64,000 bases of DNA from Paenibacillus sp. yr247 (GCF_900103825.1 NZ_FNIF01000008.1:1-64000); one strand, 5' to 3'; positions 50,845-59,990 are shown, counted from the first letter of the stretch. The notes: a model not told the origin generated them from the sequence alone. Numbers and translations: made by a program.

Positions 50845-51828
50845 TCATCCTTTAAGCGCAGGATACAGTTCCAACTGCTTGCCTTGACGATCCAAAATGC
50901 GAAATGAAGCCGGCGCACCTTTTGTCCGATGCAGGATGACATACCTCGTAAACACACCCTCTTCCAAAAGCTGCTTCAGAACAGGCCTCATGCGCACATC
51001 TTCATAGTTAGCACCATGCGCGGTTGCCACGACGCGTATCCCAGTGTGAACAGCCTCATGGATCGCTTGTGCATCTTCTGGACGCCCAATCTCATCAACT
51101 ACAAGGACATCTGGTGATAACGAACGAATCATCATCATCATACCTTCCGCCTTCGGACAACCATCCATAACGTCAGTACGTGGCCCCAAATCGAATCGTG
51201 GCACCCCTTTGACACATGCGGCCAATTCCGATCGTTCATCCACCACCCCCACTTTCTTACCGGCTGTCGTAAGGTTATTCACTCCCCATTCCCCTCGGCT
51301 GATTAGTCTGGCCAGATCGCGGATTAGCGTTGTTTTCCCTTGCTGCGGCGGTGATATGATGAGCGTATGATGGATACTTCTCTGGGGAGGATCGAATAAA
51401 TACGGTAATACCTCTTGGCCGACCCCTTGAATCTCACGAGCGATCCTAATGTTAAACGAACTTACGTCACGTATTTGTCTGACATGACCCTGATCCAATA
51501 CCGTACGCCCTGCTAGTCCCACTCGATGGCCGCCGGCAATCGTAATATAGCCTCTTCGCAGCTCTTCCTCGAAGGTGTACAAGGAATGATTCGTAAGCAT
51601 CTCCAGCAGCGTAAGGCAATCCTGCCGGGATGGCTTATATGCCTTCGCCTCTTGAGTCACCATCTGACCTTGTTCATCGAGAAAAGCATATCGATCACCC
51701 CAGCTAATTTCAAAGGGACGCGACTCTCTCACCCTTATTTCCTCGACGCTAGCTTGTACGTCCGGCGGCAGTTCGGCTAACAAAAATCGGAAAGTCTGAG
51801 GGAGCAAGTGCATTATTGTATCCAGCAT
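50845..51828 (-). CDS. spoIIIAA: Stage III sporulation protein AA ATPase (SpoIIIAA)
   Basis: The 327-residue secretion-type ATPase energizes the SpoIIIA channel. Walker A IISPPQQGKTTLIRDLARLI (about 163-182) and Walker B VLVVDEIGRPEDAQA are clear, with THSLYTFEEELRRGYITIAG and GLAGRTVL before them. ATG 51828 is preceded by GGAGG at 11 bases; ATG 51813 is an alternative. It is the first spoIIIA gene after yqhV. Confidence 0.93.
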   Translation of the reverse strand: MLDTIMHLLPQTFRFLLAELPPDVQASVEEIRVRESRPFEISWGDRYAFLDEQGQMVTQEAKAYKPSRQDCLTLLEMLTNHSLYTFEEELRRGYITIAGGHRVGLAGRTVLDQGHVRQIRDVSSFNIRIAREIQGVGQEVLPYLFDPPQRSIHHTLIISPPQQGKTTLIRDLARLISRGEWGVNNLTTAGKKVGVVDERSELAACVKGVPRFDLGPRTDVMDGCPKAEGMMMMIRSLSPDVLVVDEIGRPEDAQAIHEAVHTGIRVVATAHGANYEDVRMRPVLKQLLEEGVFTRYVILHRTKGAPASFRILDRQGKQLELYPALKG

Positions 51829-51900
51829 AAGGAGACATCCCTCCAAGTTGTCCAGTCTTCTATACTCATTTCTATGCTTAATAGAAAGAAATATGACCGA

Positions 51901-52164
51901 TTACTTTTTTAAAATGCCTATAAAGAGACAGCTTACTCCCGCAATCACCCAGAGCATTTTGCCATATGATAGTTTCTCTGCAATGCCTACTAATCCAATC
52001 GTAGTCGTTGCTAGTAGTACTAGAGGACCTACTAGAGCCAAACCAGAGTTCACTAGCAGCGCTTTCTCCACCGTCGCCAGTCTCAGCATTACAATGGCGG
52101 CGATAATCTCAATGCTCCCCGACATCATCCTCAGCGATGCCATCGTTAGGACAATTTTGTTCAT
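51901..52164 (-). CDS. yqhV: YqhV-family (DUF2619) membrane protein
   Basis: The 87-residue protein has three hydrophobic segments. MASLRMMSGSIEIIAAIVML and ALLVNSGLALVGPLVLLATT match B. subtilis YqhV (MAGLR..SS.IE..AAIVML; VVVNS.LA.VGPL). It lies directly upstream of spoIIIAA, the yqhV position. The function is unknown. AGGAGG is 8-9 bases before the ATG. Confidence 0.88.
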   Translation of the reverse strand: MNKIVLTMASLRMMSGSIEIIAAIVMLRLATVEKALLVNSGLALVGPLVLLATTTIGLVGIAEKLSYGKMLWVIAGVSCLFIGILKK

Positions 52165-52201
52165 TTCTTTCTACTCCTCCTCGTAAAAATGTTTGAGCTC
52201 T

Positions 52202-52365
52202 ATGTGTCGTCGAATATTTAGCGGAGCGGATTTATAAAAGGCCTGAAGAGCGACTTTTGTAAAGCTGTTCCTACCGACTTAATCCAATAAAAGGAACAGC
52301 TTTACAATGGAGTCCTGGAGGTTTTTATAAATTCGCGGAGCGACCGTTTATTCGACAGAACGCAT
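52202..52365. repeat. 164-bp imperfect palindrome (MITE-like) between yqhV and comA
   Basis: Two arms of about 71 and 74 bases are inverted copies around a 19-base loop (52273-52291). Shared blocks are GTCGAATA near the outer ends, ATTTATAAAA in the middle and TTGTAAAGCTGTTCCT at the centre (16 perfect pairs). There is no coding potential. It occupies most of the 335-base gap between the divergent yqhV and comA genes. Confidence 0.85.
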
Positions 52366-52399
52366 AAGGTAGGGTCAATGCTTTTTACCCTACCTTATG
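52363..52399. terminator. Perfect 13-bp hairpin beside the palindrome
   Basis: CATAAGGTAGGGT and ACCCTACCTTATG surround CAATGCTTTTT. The outer CAT is shared with the end of the large palindrome. It lies ahead of comA and could be a terminator or part of the same element. Confidence 0.7.
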
Positions 52400-52499
52400 C
52401 AAGCTCGTCTGATTTTAGGCATGCTGGGCACCACCATTTATCAAGATGCATATGCTGTCACATAATTGATCCTACAAAGGACAGTGAGGAGAATTACCG

Positions 52500-53303
52500 A
52501 TGGAAGTGACCTCTTATTTGAATTGGAACCCCGTTCTTGTCGACCCCACAGGACAAAGGCAGGCCAAACCAAGAACGCTGGGCAAAACGATGGTGATGGA
52601 TAAAGGTTTAGGCATGAACGCATTTCAAGATTTACTCAGCACGTCAAGTAGCCATTTGGATATGATCAAAATTGGCTTTGGCACTTCACCACTATATCCG
52701 CAGCATGTGCTTAAAAGTAAAATTAACTCGGCAAAAGAAAGCGGGATTTGCATTTACCCAGGAGGCACCTTTCTTGAGGTTGCCATTACGCAGCATGCGG
52801 TAGATTCCTTTTTTGATATGATCATTGCGTTTGGATTTAATGGTGTTGAAATTTCCAACGGGACCATCGATATGGAACGCAAGCTTAGAAATGAGCTTAT
52901 TCGAAGAGGGTTGGATGAGGGTTTAGAGGTCGTAACCGAATATGGTAAAAAAGGCTGGGGATCATCGATTGAATTGGAGGAATTAATTGAAACCGTTATG
53001 ATCGACACACAATTAGGAGCAAACTTGGTTACCATTGAAGCTCGGGAATCGGGCATGGGCGTAGGTATTTTTGATAATTACGGGAAATGTAAGGACGAGG
53101 AACTGCAAAAGGTGCTTTCCGCCATAGCTGGGCATCAGCTCTTATGGGAAGCACCGCTCAAAAGTCAACAGGTGCATTTAATTAGCATGCTAGGACCGGA
53201 TATCCACTTGGGCAATATTTCACCGGATGAGTTAATTGCCTTAGAAGCATTGCGGAGAGGGCTCCGTTCCGATACGTTGTCCTTAGGTACCAGAAAGGAT
53301 TAA
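52500..53303 (+). CDS. comA: Phosphosulfolactate synthase ComA
   Basis: The 267-residue TIM-barrel enzyme adds sulfite to phosphoenolpyruvate. KPRTLGKTMVMDKGLGMNAF, MIKIGFGTSPLYP, GICIYPGGTFLEVAI, GFNGVEISNGTIDM and VTIEARESGMGVGIFD match the ComA family (B. subtilis YitD). In Bacilli this starts sulfolactate synthesis, a compound stored in spores; it is unrelated to competence ComA. GAGGAG is 8 bases before the ATG. comB follows with no gap. Confidence 0.92.
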   Translation: MEVTSYLNWNPVLVDPTGQRQAKPRTLGKTMVMDKGLGMNAFQDLLSTSSSHLDMIKIGFGTSPLYPQHVLKSKINSAKESGICIYPGGTFLEVAITQHAVDSFFDMIIAFGFNGVEISNGTIDMERKLRNELIRRGLDEGLEVVTEYGKKGWGSSIELEELIETVMIDTQLGANLVTIEARESGMGVGIFDNYGKCKDEELQKVLSAIAGHQLLWEAPLKSQQVHLISMLGPDIHLGNISPDELIALEALRRGLRSDTLSLGTRKD

Positions 53304-54047
53304 ATGATGCATATCGAGGTTGTCGCCAACATCGGCGAAGCTAGAAGTGACGATTTTCTTCATAAAACCGTCATTGTCGTTGATGTTCTTCGTGCAACCA
53401 GCACGATCATCACCGCACTGATAAACGGTTGCAAAGCCATTGTTCCTGTGGAAACTGTTCTGAAAGCCAAAGAACTATATCATGAGGATGATCTGCTTGG
53501 AGGGGAGCGGTTTTGCAAGAAGATTCCCGGCTTCGATTTCGGTAATTCGCCACTGGAATACACAAGAGAAGCTGTTCAGGGTAAGCGGATTATCCTCACA
53601 ACCACGAACGGAACAAGAGGCATTCAGAAAGCGATGAAAGCCGATCAAGTGTTAGCAGGCGCTCTTTTAAATAGTAGAGCCTGTGCAAAGGCAGCGATTG
53701 ATTTCAAACGAGACACTGTGATTGTATGTGCTGGTACGCAGGATGTTTTCTCATTGGAAGATGGCCTCTGTGCAGGTCTTATCCTTGAGGAAATAGCTTT
53801 AGAAATAGGCGAGAAAAATGTCGTTATCAATGACTTTGGTCTAGCTATGCGAGGATGTTACTTGAAAACAAAGGATTCCTTGTATGAGACGCTTCTTACT
53901 TGCTGCAATGGAAAAAAAATGACTAAGTTAGGTTTCCAAGCTGATATCGTTTGGTGTGCAAAACCGAATATTACAGATCAAGTTCCTGTCCTGGAAGGAG
54001 ACCAAATGGTTCTGCTGCATCGCTGTCTACCTCGCCCTACGTTCTAA
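53304..54047 (+). CDS. comB: 2-phosphosulfolactate phosphatase ComB
   Basis: The 247-residue enzyme dephosphorylates the ComA product. VIVVDVLRATSTIITALING, FDFGNSPLEYT, IILTTTNGTRGIQKA and GLCAGLILEEIA are ComB signatures. The start ATG abuts the comA TAA (a second ATG follows at once), with AAAGGA upstream, so the pair is coupled. Confidence 0.92.
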   Translation: MMHIEVVANIGEARSDDFLHKTVIVVDVLRATSTIITALINGCKAIVPVETVLKAKELYHEDDLLGGERFCKKIPGFDFGNSPLEYTREAVQGKRIILTTTNGTRGIQKAMKADQVLAGALLNSRACAKAAIDFKRDTVIVCAGTQDVFSLEDGLCAGLILEEIALEIGEKNVVINDFGLAMRGCYLKTKDSLYETLLTCCNGKKMTKLGFQADIVWCAKPNITDQVPVLEGDQMVLLHRCLPRPTF

Positions 54048-54051
54048 ATAC

Positions 54052-54097
54052 AAGCCCCTCTCATAAACTAAGATGGAAGTTATGAGGGCGAGGGGTT
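54052..54097 (+). terminator. comB terminator whose 3' arm is the ribosome-binding site of the next gene
   Basis: AGCCCCTCTCATAAACT and AGTTATGAGGGCGAGGGGTTTT form a long stem with a T-run. The 3' arm contains the GAGGGG that stands 8 bases before the DUF441 ATG (54104), so the same hairpin can stop transcription and hide the site in read-through RNA. Confidence 0.75.
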
Positions 54098-54103
54098 TTG
54101 ATT

Positions 54104-54568
54104 ATGAATGGCGATTTACTCTTAGTTATTCTCATTATTATTGGACTCATTGGCCGATCTCCAATCATTACAACGGCTGCTTGTATTTTGCTTGCTATTA
54201 AACTCATTGGGTTAGATCGTTATTTTCCCACAATGGAACGCAGAGGACTGGAACTCGGGCTGCTTTTTCTGACGATTGGGGTGCTGGTCCCCTTTGCCAG
54301 CGAGCGAATTTCCTTAAAGGATATCCTGTCGGTATTTACGACTTGGCCAGGAGTTATCGCACTTCTTGGCGGAGCTATTGCTACTTATATGAATGGAAAA
54401 GGATTGGAACTGCTAAAAATAGACCCACAATTAATTGTGGGTCTTGTGATAGGTTCTATTTTTGGCATTATATTTATGCGCGGAATTCCGGTTGGCCCCT
54501 TAATGGCAGCCGGAATTACGGCTTTCTTATTAAAGCTGGCATATTTTATTTCGGATAAAATAAGTTAA
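54104..54568 (+). CDS. DUF441 family membrane protein
   Basis: The 154-residue protein has four or five helices ([67 protein letters not shown]) and the [15 protein letters not shown] motif of the DUF441/YtwI family. The function is unknown. The coding region contains a perfect 24-base palindrome at 54421-54444. It converges on lysC with an 8-base gap. Confidence 0.87.
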   Translation: MNGDLLLVILIIIGLIGRSPIITTAACILLAIKLIGLDRYFPTMERRGLELGLLFLTIGVLVPFASERISLKDILSVFTTWPGVIALLGGAIATYMNGKGLELLKIDPQLIVGLVIGSIFGIIFMRGIPVGPLMAAGITAFLLKLAYFISDKIS

Positions 54569-54576
54569 GATTCTGA

Positions 54577-55833
54577 TTATCTGCGATTTTCAGGTCCACC
54601 AACAAATGCTTGCTCCAAAGCGTCCAAGCCGTAAGCTGTGTGCAGGGCACGGATAACTTCTGTTAGGTTCGAGTTATCAATAACGCAGGACATTTTAATT
54701 TCAGATGTACTCACTAATGAGATTGAGATACCCAAATCTGAAATCACTTTGAACATCGTTGCAGCAACACCTGGTGTACTTACCATGCCAGCACCGACAA
54801 TTGACACTTTCACAAGGTCCACTTCGGAAGTCACTTCACGGTAACCGATGTCAAGACGAATTTGTTCAATCACGTCTAATGCTTTTTCACGATCTGCAAG
54901 AGTCGTTGTGAAAGAGAAATCAGCCGAACCGTTGATAACACCGCTTTGTACGATAATGTCTACATCTATTTGCACTTCGGCAAGCGAAATAAATACTTTG
55001 GCCAGCTGACCCGGTTTCTCAGGTACACCCAGAATACTAATTCTTGCCACATTCTTATCATAAGCGATGCCTCGAACGACGATTCCTTGCTCCATCACTG
55101 CTTCCTCCTTCACGTTGGTACCTTCATTGTAAGTAAAGCTAGAACGCACCACTAAAGTAACGTTATAGTTCTTGGCATATTCAACGGCTCTCGGATGAAG
55201 TACAGCAGCCCCTAAATTAGCAAGCTCCAGCATCTCATCATACGAAATCTCATTTAGTTTTCTCGCTACTTTCACGATGCGTGGATCTGTCGTGTAAATA
55301 CCGTCTACATCCGTATAAATCTCACACAGATCTGCTTTAATAGCTGCAGCAAGCGCAACAGCCGTCGTATCCGATCCGCCGCGACCAAGCGTGGTGATTT
55401 CACCAGCTTCCGACATCCCTTGGAACCCGGCAACAATGACAACATTTCCTTGCTCTATAGCATTTAGAACGCGCTCAGGCTGAATATCCGTAATTCTCGC
55501 CTTCCCATGCACAGGTTCGGTGTAAATACCACTTTGCCAACCGGTGTAAGAAACCGCCTGCTCTCCTAAATTATGTATCGCCATCGATAAGAGTGCGACA
55601 GAAACCTGCTCTCCTGTCGTTAACAGCATATCCATTTCACGAGCCGGTGGGGCTCCATCATATATTTGCTTAGACAGGTCGATCAAATCATCCGTTGTAT
55701 CTCCCATCGCCGATACGACAACAACACAGCTATGTCCTGCTTGTTTTCGCTCTACGATTCTTTTTGCAACACGCTTCATTCGCTCCGCATCACCGACAGA
55801 GCTTCCGCCAAATTTCATCACTATAAGAGACAA
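54577..55833 (-). CDS. lysC: Aspartokinase
   Basis: The 418-residue enzyme phosphorylates aspartate, first step to lysine, threonine, methionine and diaminopimelate. The kinase domain starts IVMKFGGSSVGDAERM and has TTLGRGGSDTTAVALAAA and CEIYTDVDGIYTTDPR. Two ACT domains follow (ISILGVPEKPGQLAKVFISL; VSIVGAGMVSTPGVAATMFK). The TTG at 55833 with AGGAG 10 bases before is preferred; this makes the N-terminus match homologs. It may have an internal beta-subunit start as LysC does in Bacillus. Confidence 0.93.
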   Translation of the reverse strand: MSLIVMKFGGSSVGDAERMKRVAKRIVERKQAGHSCVVVVSAMGDTTDDLIDLSKQIYDGAPPAREMDMLLTTGEQVSVALLSMAIHNLGEQAVSYTGWQSGIYTEPVHGKARITDIQPERVLNAIEQGNVVIVAGFQGMSEAGEITTLGRGGSDTTAVALAAAIKADLCEIYTDVDGIYTTDPRIVKVARKLNEISYDEMLELANLGAAVLHPRAVEYAKNYNVTLVVRSSFTYNEGTNVKEEAVMEQGIVVRGIAYDKNVARISILGVPEKPGQLAKVFISLAEVQIDVDIIVQSGVINGSADFSFTTTLADREKALDVIEQIRLDIGYREVTSEVDLVKVSIVGAGMVSTPGVAATMFKVISDLGISISLVSTSEIKMSCVIDNSNLTEVIRALHTAYGLDALEQAFVGGPENRR

Positions 55834-55923
55834 AGCTGACCCACTCCTAACGCATACTAGTGCATAACAATTCAATATTATAGCATAAAACGAAACCCAG
55901 TGGTAAGAAATACACGGTGTATA

Positions 55924-55960
55924 TAAAAAAACTCCCTGACTCGTTGGAGTCAGAGAGACT
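55924..55960 (-). terminator. Intrinsic terminator after efp
   Basis: CTCTCTGACTC-CAAC-GAGTCAGGGAG on the minus strand (one mismatch) is followed by TTTTTTTATA. It starts 9 bases past the efp stop. Confidence 0.85.
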
Positions 55961-55968
55961 TGTCCTAT

Positions 55969-56532
55969 TTAAGACTGGGCACGGGAAATGTATCTGCCAT
56001 CTTCGGTATCAACCGTAAGAACGTCGCCTTCATTGATGAAAAGTGGAACCTGAACGATAAGTCCTGTTTCTACTTTAGCACTTTTGAGAGCGCCTTGTGC
56101 TGTGTTGCCTTTGATTCCCGGCTCTGTTTCAACAACCTTCAAATCCACGCTTTTCGGCAGGTTGATCCCCAGAATTTCGCCTTGGTAACTCAAAATCTTG
56201 ATGTTCATGTTTTCTTTCAGGAAGTTCAATTCCCATTTCAGCTGCTCGTGTGAAAGAGCGAACTGATCAAACGTTTCTGTATCCATGAACGTATATTCGT
56301 CACCGCTAGCATACAGGTATTGCATTTCGCGGTTATCGATGTGTGCGCGGCCAACGTTCTCACCAGCACGGAATGTACGTTCAACCGTATTCCCGTTACG
56401 CAGGTTTTTAAGCTTGGAGCGTACGAATGCAGCACCTTTACCTGGTTTAACATGTTGGAAATCCAAAACGGTAAAAATGTCGTGCTCAACTGTAATCGTA
56501 AGACCTGTTTTAAAATCGTTAACTGATATCAC
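55969..56532 (-). CDS. efp: Translation elongation factor P
   Basis: The 187-residue protein relieves ribosome stalling at proline runs. It has the three OB/KOW-like domains. [20 protein letters not shown] holds the tip loop with Lys (about residue 32) that is modified in some bacteria. [19 protein letters not shown] and a [19 protein letters not shown] end are typical. The GTG at 56532 follows GGAGGG. Confidence 0.96.
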   Translation of the reverse strand: MISVNDFKTGLTITVEHDIFTVLDFQHVKPGKGAAFVRSKLKNLRNGNTVERTFRAGENVGRAHIDNREMQYLYASGDEYTFMDTETFDQFALSHEQLKWELNFLKENMNIKILSYQGEILGINLPKSVDLKVVETEPGIKGNTAQGALKSAKVETGLIVQVPLFINEGDVLTVDTEDGRYISRAQS

Positions 56533-56547
56533 TTGTAAATCCCTCCG

Positions 56548-57621
56548 CTAGTCAATAATAAGAAAATCTTTGGTAGAATGTGTAAGTATTTTAATTCCGG
56601 TGTCAGTAATTACTACATCGTCCTCAATTCGAACTCCACCAAAGTCAGGGAGATAAATGCCGGGTTCAACTGTAACCACCATACCTGGTTTTAAAATCAT
56701 TTCTTCGGTTTTCGACAAGCGCGGAGATTCATGGACCTCCATGCCTAAACCATGTCCGGTCCCGTGACCGAAGTAATCGCCATAGCCATGCTTCACAATT
56801 ACGTCTCTTGCAAAAGCATCGCCTTCTCTGCCCGTAATACCAGGTTTGAGGTTTGCTAAACAATTCAATTGAGCTTCCAGCACAATGTCATAAATTTCTT
56901 TATGCTTGTCTGTAGGCATACCTAGCATAACTGTCCTAGTAATATCAGAGCAATACCCTTTATAATACGCTCCAAAATCCAATTTGACAAATTCGTTTAA
57001 TTGTAGCACGCGATCGCTTGCTTTGCCATGAGGAAGCGCAGATCGTTCTCCAGAAGCAACGATCGATTCAAACGATGTAGAAGTCCCGCCATTTTTGCGG
57101 ATAAACATCTCAATCTCAAGCGCAATGTCCTTCTCTTTTATGCCTGGCTTGATGTAAGACAGGATGTGTGAGAACGTTTGGTCAGCCAGATCTGCTGCTT
57201 CCTGCATAATCTGTAATTCAGCCTCATCTTTGATCATTCGAATCAACTCAACAACGCGAGCCGTTGGTACGAGTTCGATACCAGGCAATCCTTCTTTGAA
57301 GTTCAGGAAGTCGCCATAGGTAACATCAACTTGCTCGAAACCAAGCTTCGTAATCCCTTGCTGCTGCAAGAGTTCCTTCACGGTTTCAATTGCTTTAGCC
57401 TTGTGCTCAACAACTTCAAAAAGCTTAGCTTGCTGAGGCGCTTGTGTCATATAACGGAAATCAGTTAATAATAAGGCACGGTCTAACGTTATAAGTACAT
57501 AGCCGGAAGAACCAGTGAAACCAGATACATATGTACGGTTATATGCGTTCGTTATGAGTAGTGCTGGTAAATTTTGCTCCTGCATAACCTTGCGAAGACG
57601 TTCAATACGTTTCTCCTGCAT
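56548..57621 (-). CDS. pepP: Xaa-Pro aminopeptidase (M24, YqhT-like)
   Basis: The 357-residue creatinase-fold metallopeptidase has metal ligands in KLDFGAYYKGYCSDITRTVM (two Asp), GHGTGHGLGMEVHESP (His), VVTVEPGIYLP (Glu) and GVRIEDDVVI (Glu). The N-terminal creatinase domain includes LPALLITNAYNRTYVSGFTG. It removes N-terminal residues next to proline. Order yqhR-aroQ-pepP-efp equals that of Bacillus. Confidence 0.93.
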   Translation of the reverse strand: MQEKRIERLRKVMQEQNLPALLITNAYNRTYVSGFTGSSGYVLITLDRALLLTDFRYMTQAPQQAKLFEVVEHKAKAIETVKELLQQQGITKLGFEQVDVTYGDFLNFKEGLPGIELVPTARVVELIRMIKDEAELQIMQEAADLADQTFSHILSYIKPGIKEKDIALEIEMFIRKNGGTSTSFESIVASGERSALPHGKASDRVLQLNEFVKLDFGAYYKGYCSDITRTVMLGMPTDKHKEIYDIVLEAQLNCLANLKPGITGREGDAFARDVIVKHGYGDYFGHGTGHGLGMEVHESPRLSKTEEMILKPGMVVTVEPGIYLPDFGGVRIEDDVVITDTGIKILTHSTKDFLIID

Positions 57622-57639
57622 CCAAATCACCAATCTTTC

Positions 57640-58071
57640 TTACATATGGGATAGTAAAGCTCTTAAACCAAGTTCATAGCTTTGTGCGCCGAATCCGCAA
57701 ATTTGACCGATAACGACCGGTGCGGTAACCGAGTGATGGCGAAATTCTTCACGTTTATGAATATTCGAAAGATGAACTTCAACGGTAGGTAATTGAACCG
57801 TAGACAGCGCATCGCGAATCGCATAGCTGTAATGCGTAAACGCGCCAGGATTAATGAGAATGCCATCCTTCGTGCCGAAAGCTTCATGAATTTTATCAAT
57901 AATTTGACCTTCATGATTCGATTGAAAGCTCTCGATCTCAATTGACAGAACCTCAGCTAATTCAATTAAACCTTGAATAATGACTGAAAGTGAAGCCGTT
58001 CCGTACACGCCAGGTTCACGTACGCCCAGCATATTTAAGTTGGGGCCGTTTATAACTAGAACCTTTTTCAA
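57640..58071 (-). CDS. aroQ: 3-dehydroquinate dehydratase, type II
   Basis: The 143-residue enzyme dehydrates 3-dehydroquinate in the shikimate path. [21 protein letters not shown] is the N-terminal signature with the catalytic Tyr loop. [17 protein letters not shown] and [19 protein letters not shown] complete the active site. It stands 18 bases before pepP. Confidence 0.96.
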   Translation of the reverse strand: MKKVLVINGPNLNMLGVREPGVYGTASLSVIIQGLIELAEVLSIEIESFQSNHEGQIIDKIHEAFGTKDGILINPGAFTHYSYAIRDALSTVQLPTVEVHLSNIHKREEFRHHSVTAPVVIGQICGFGAQSYELGLRALLSHM

Positions 58072-58139
58072 CAGGAAATCACTCCCCAGTGAAGCAGACT
58101 ATAACAACCTATTTAACCTTTGATATTTTACCATAACTT

Positions 58140-58631
58140 TCATGTCTTGTGTATAGGTTGTCTCGTTCTTATATTCGTGTACTCAATCGAAATAGAATAT
58201 CCAATAAACATCCCCCATAACAGGAACAAACAAAAGTCGCTTATAATGGTATCTACATCTAGATTATTTATCCAGTAAGTCATCCCCGCTAAAGGACCAA
58301 TGAATAAATATATCGCAGCCCACCAAAATGCTCCGTATCCCAGCCCCCACCAAGGACCCTGTAGTTTCCACATGAAAACCATATAAATGAAAGCTGCAAC
58401 TATTGAAAATAAGGTAAAGAAGCCCCAACCAATAAGCGTTCCTTGCCAAGTCAGAAGAAAATCATGTTTGAAAAAAGGCTCCACAAGAAAACCAATCACA
58501 ATTTTGGTGAATTTCAAATACTGCTCAACAATTTTAAATGCTCCCCATATAAATCCAGCGAAAAAACCGATGTAAAGGACAAAAAGCCACCGATTTGTTT
58601 TGAGTTTCCCTTCGTTCTTCTCCTTTATCAT
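58140..58631 (-). CDS. yqhR: YqhR-family membrane protein
   Basis: The 163-residue protein has four helices (WLFVLYIGFFAGFIWGAFKI; WGFFTLFSIVAAFIYMVFMW; YGAFWWAAIYLFIGPLAGMT; FCLFLLWGMFIGYSISIEY). The place upstream of aroQ and opposite yqhQ identifies it as YqhR. The function is unknown. Confidence 0.85.
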   Translation of the reverse strand: MIKEKNEGKLKTNRWLFVLYIGFFAGFIWGAFKIVEQYLKFTKIVIGFLVEPFFKHDFLLTWQGTLIGWGFFTLFSIVAAFIYMVFMWKLQGPWWGLGYGAFWWAAIYLFIGPLAGMTYWINNLDVDTIISDFCLFLLWGMFIGYSISIEYTNIRTRQPIHKT

Positions 58632-58780
58632 CCGTTCTCATCCTTTCTCTACAAATGCTTCAAATGTTTTCTCAGGTAAGAATAGTATGTTCTACCGTTA
58701 TCGGTAGCATTCAGCCTGTGAATCCGTTACAATAAGAAAGTACAAAAACCGAATTTGAGAAAGATAAGAAGGTGGATCTC

Positions 58781-59725
58781 ATGGCAGAACAAAACAGTAT
58801 ATACGGAGGACAAGCCGTCATTGAAGGCGTCATGTTCGCAGGAAAAAATGTGCATGTAACCGCCGTGCGCAAAAAAGATGGTTCCCTTGATTACTTAGAA
58901 GTACCGAAGAAAGTGATTCCTTGGGTCCAAACGCTCAAGAAAATTCCGTTCGTTCGCGGTATTGTGGGGATCATAGAATCAAGCGCTAAAGGCGCGCAGC
59001 ATCTGAACTTTTCGGCTGAATCCTTCGCTGAACAAGAAGGTGAGGACAACAACAGTACCAAGAAAGAAGAGAAATCAGGCTTCTTTTCTAATATCTCGAT
59101 GATCCTTGGTGTGGCTGTTGTGGGTGTAATTTCGTTCCTTTTCGGGAAATTCGTGTTCACTTTGGTCCCAGCTGTCATTGAACAGTTTTTGTTTCAAAAT
59201 GTATTTAGCAATCAATTTCTTCATAATCTTATAGAAGGTGTTATCAAGATCATCTTGCTTGTTGGATATATTTATTTCATATCCCTAACACCTATGATTC
59301 GCAGACTTTTTCAATATCACGGAGCTGAACATAAAGTCATTAGCGCTTATGAAGCAGGTGTAGAGCTTACGGTTAGCAATGTACAGAAATTCAACACGCT
59401 TCATTACCGTTGCGGCAGCAGCTTCATCGTATTCACAGTTTTGATTGGTGTAGTTATTTACTCTTTCCTACACTACGATGGATATGTCGAGCGTATCCTG
59501 CAGCGTTTATTGTTACTTCCTGTTGTTATTGGTGTTTCCTATGAGGTATTACGATTCACCAATTCGCTTCGAGAGGTTCCTGTCCTTCGTTACTTAGGTT
59601 ATCCTGGACTTTGGCTTCAACTGCTTACAACCAAAGAACCTGAGGACAGTCAGGTTGAGGTGTCCATCGCCTCATTCAACCGCATGCGTGAAGCGGAACA
59701 ACGAATTTTGGAGGGACGGGCATGA
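58781..59725 (+). CDS. yqhQ: DUF1385 family membrane protein YqhQ
   Basis: The 314-residue protein starts MAEQNSIYGGQAVIEGVMF, the DUF1385 hallmark. It has GLVRG-like FVRGIVGIIES, four helices and the conserved RLFQYHGAEHKVISAYEAG...RCGSSF motif with possible metal-binding His and Cys. The function is unsettled. GGTGG lies 5-6 bases before ATG 58781. The next gene overlaps its stop by four bases. Confidence 0.9.
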   Translation: MAEQNSIYGGQAVIEGVMFAGKNVHVTAVRKKDGSLDYLEVPKKVIPWVQTLKKIPFVRGIVGIIESSAKGAQHLNFSAESFAEQEGEDNNSTKKEEKSGFFSNISMILGVAVVGVISFLFGKFVFTLVPAVIEQFLFQNVFSNQFLHNLIEGVIKIILLVGYIYFISLTPMIRRLFQYHGAEHKVISAYEAGVELTVSNVQKFNTLHYRCGSSFIVFTVLIGVVIYSFLHYDGYVERILQRLLLLPVVIGVSYEVLRFTNSLREVPVLRYLGYPGLWLQLLTTKEPEDSQVEVSIASFNRMREAEQRILEGRA

Positions 59726-59979
59726 GAAGAAAATTTTCCCCGATCGAGGTCGCCATTTCGATTTTGATTGCGATTGGTTTGCTAGTAAGTTTGCGAACTT
59801 TATTCATTCCTATTCTCGTGTTAGGGATTATCTTTCTTCTTTATAAATTCCCGCCTTCTCGTTGGAAAAAGACTTCGATTGGTCGGGGTCCTGCCAAAGG
59901 AAAAAGGAAAAACGCAAAATTTCGTGTCATCAACGGGACGAAAGAGTCCGAATCAGATGATTTCCCGAAATATCATTAA
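59722..59979 (+). CDS. Small membrane protein downstream of yqhQ
   Basis: The 85-residue protein has two hydrophobic stretches (VAISILIAIGLLVSLRTLFI; PILVLGIIFLLYKF) and a basic tail (RWKKTSIGRGPAKGKRKNAK). It overlaps yqhQ in ATGA and has GGAGG inside the yqhQ end, so it is translated with it. The family is not recognised by name. Confidence 0.7.
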   Translation: MRRKFSPIEVAISILIAIGLLVSLRTLFIPILVLGIIFLLYKFPPSRWKKTSIGRGPAKGKRKNAKFRVINGTKESESDDFPKYH

Positions 59980-59990
59980 ACCGCTTAGTT

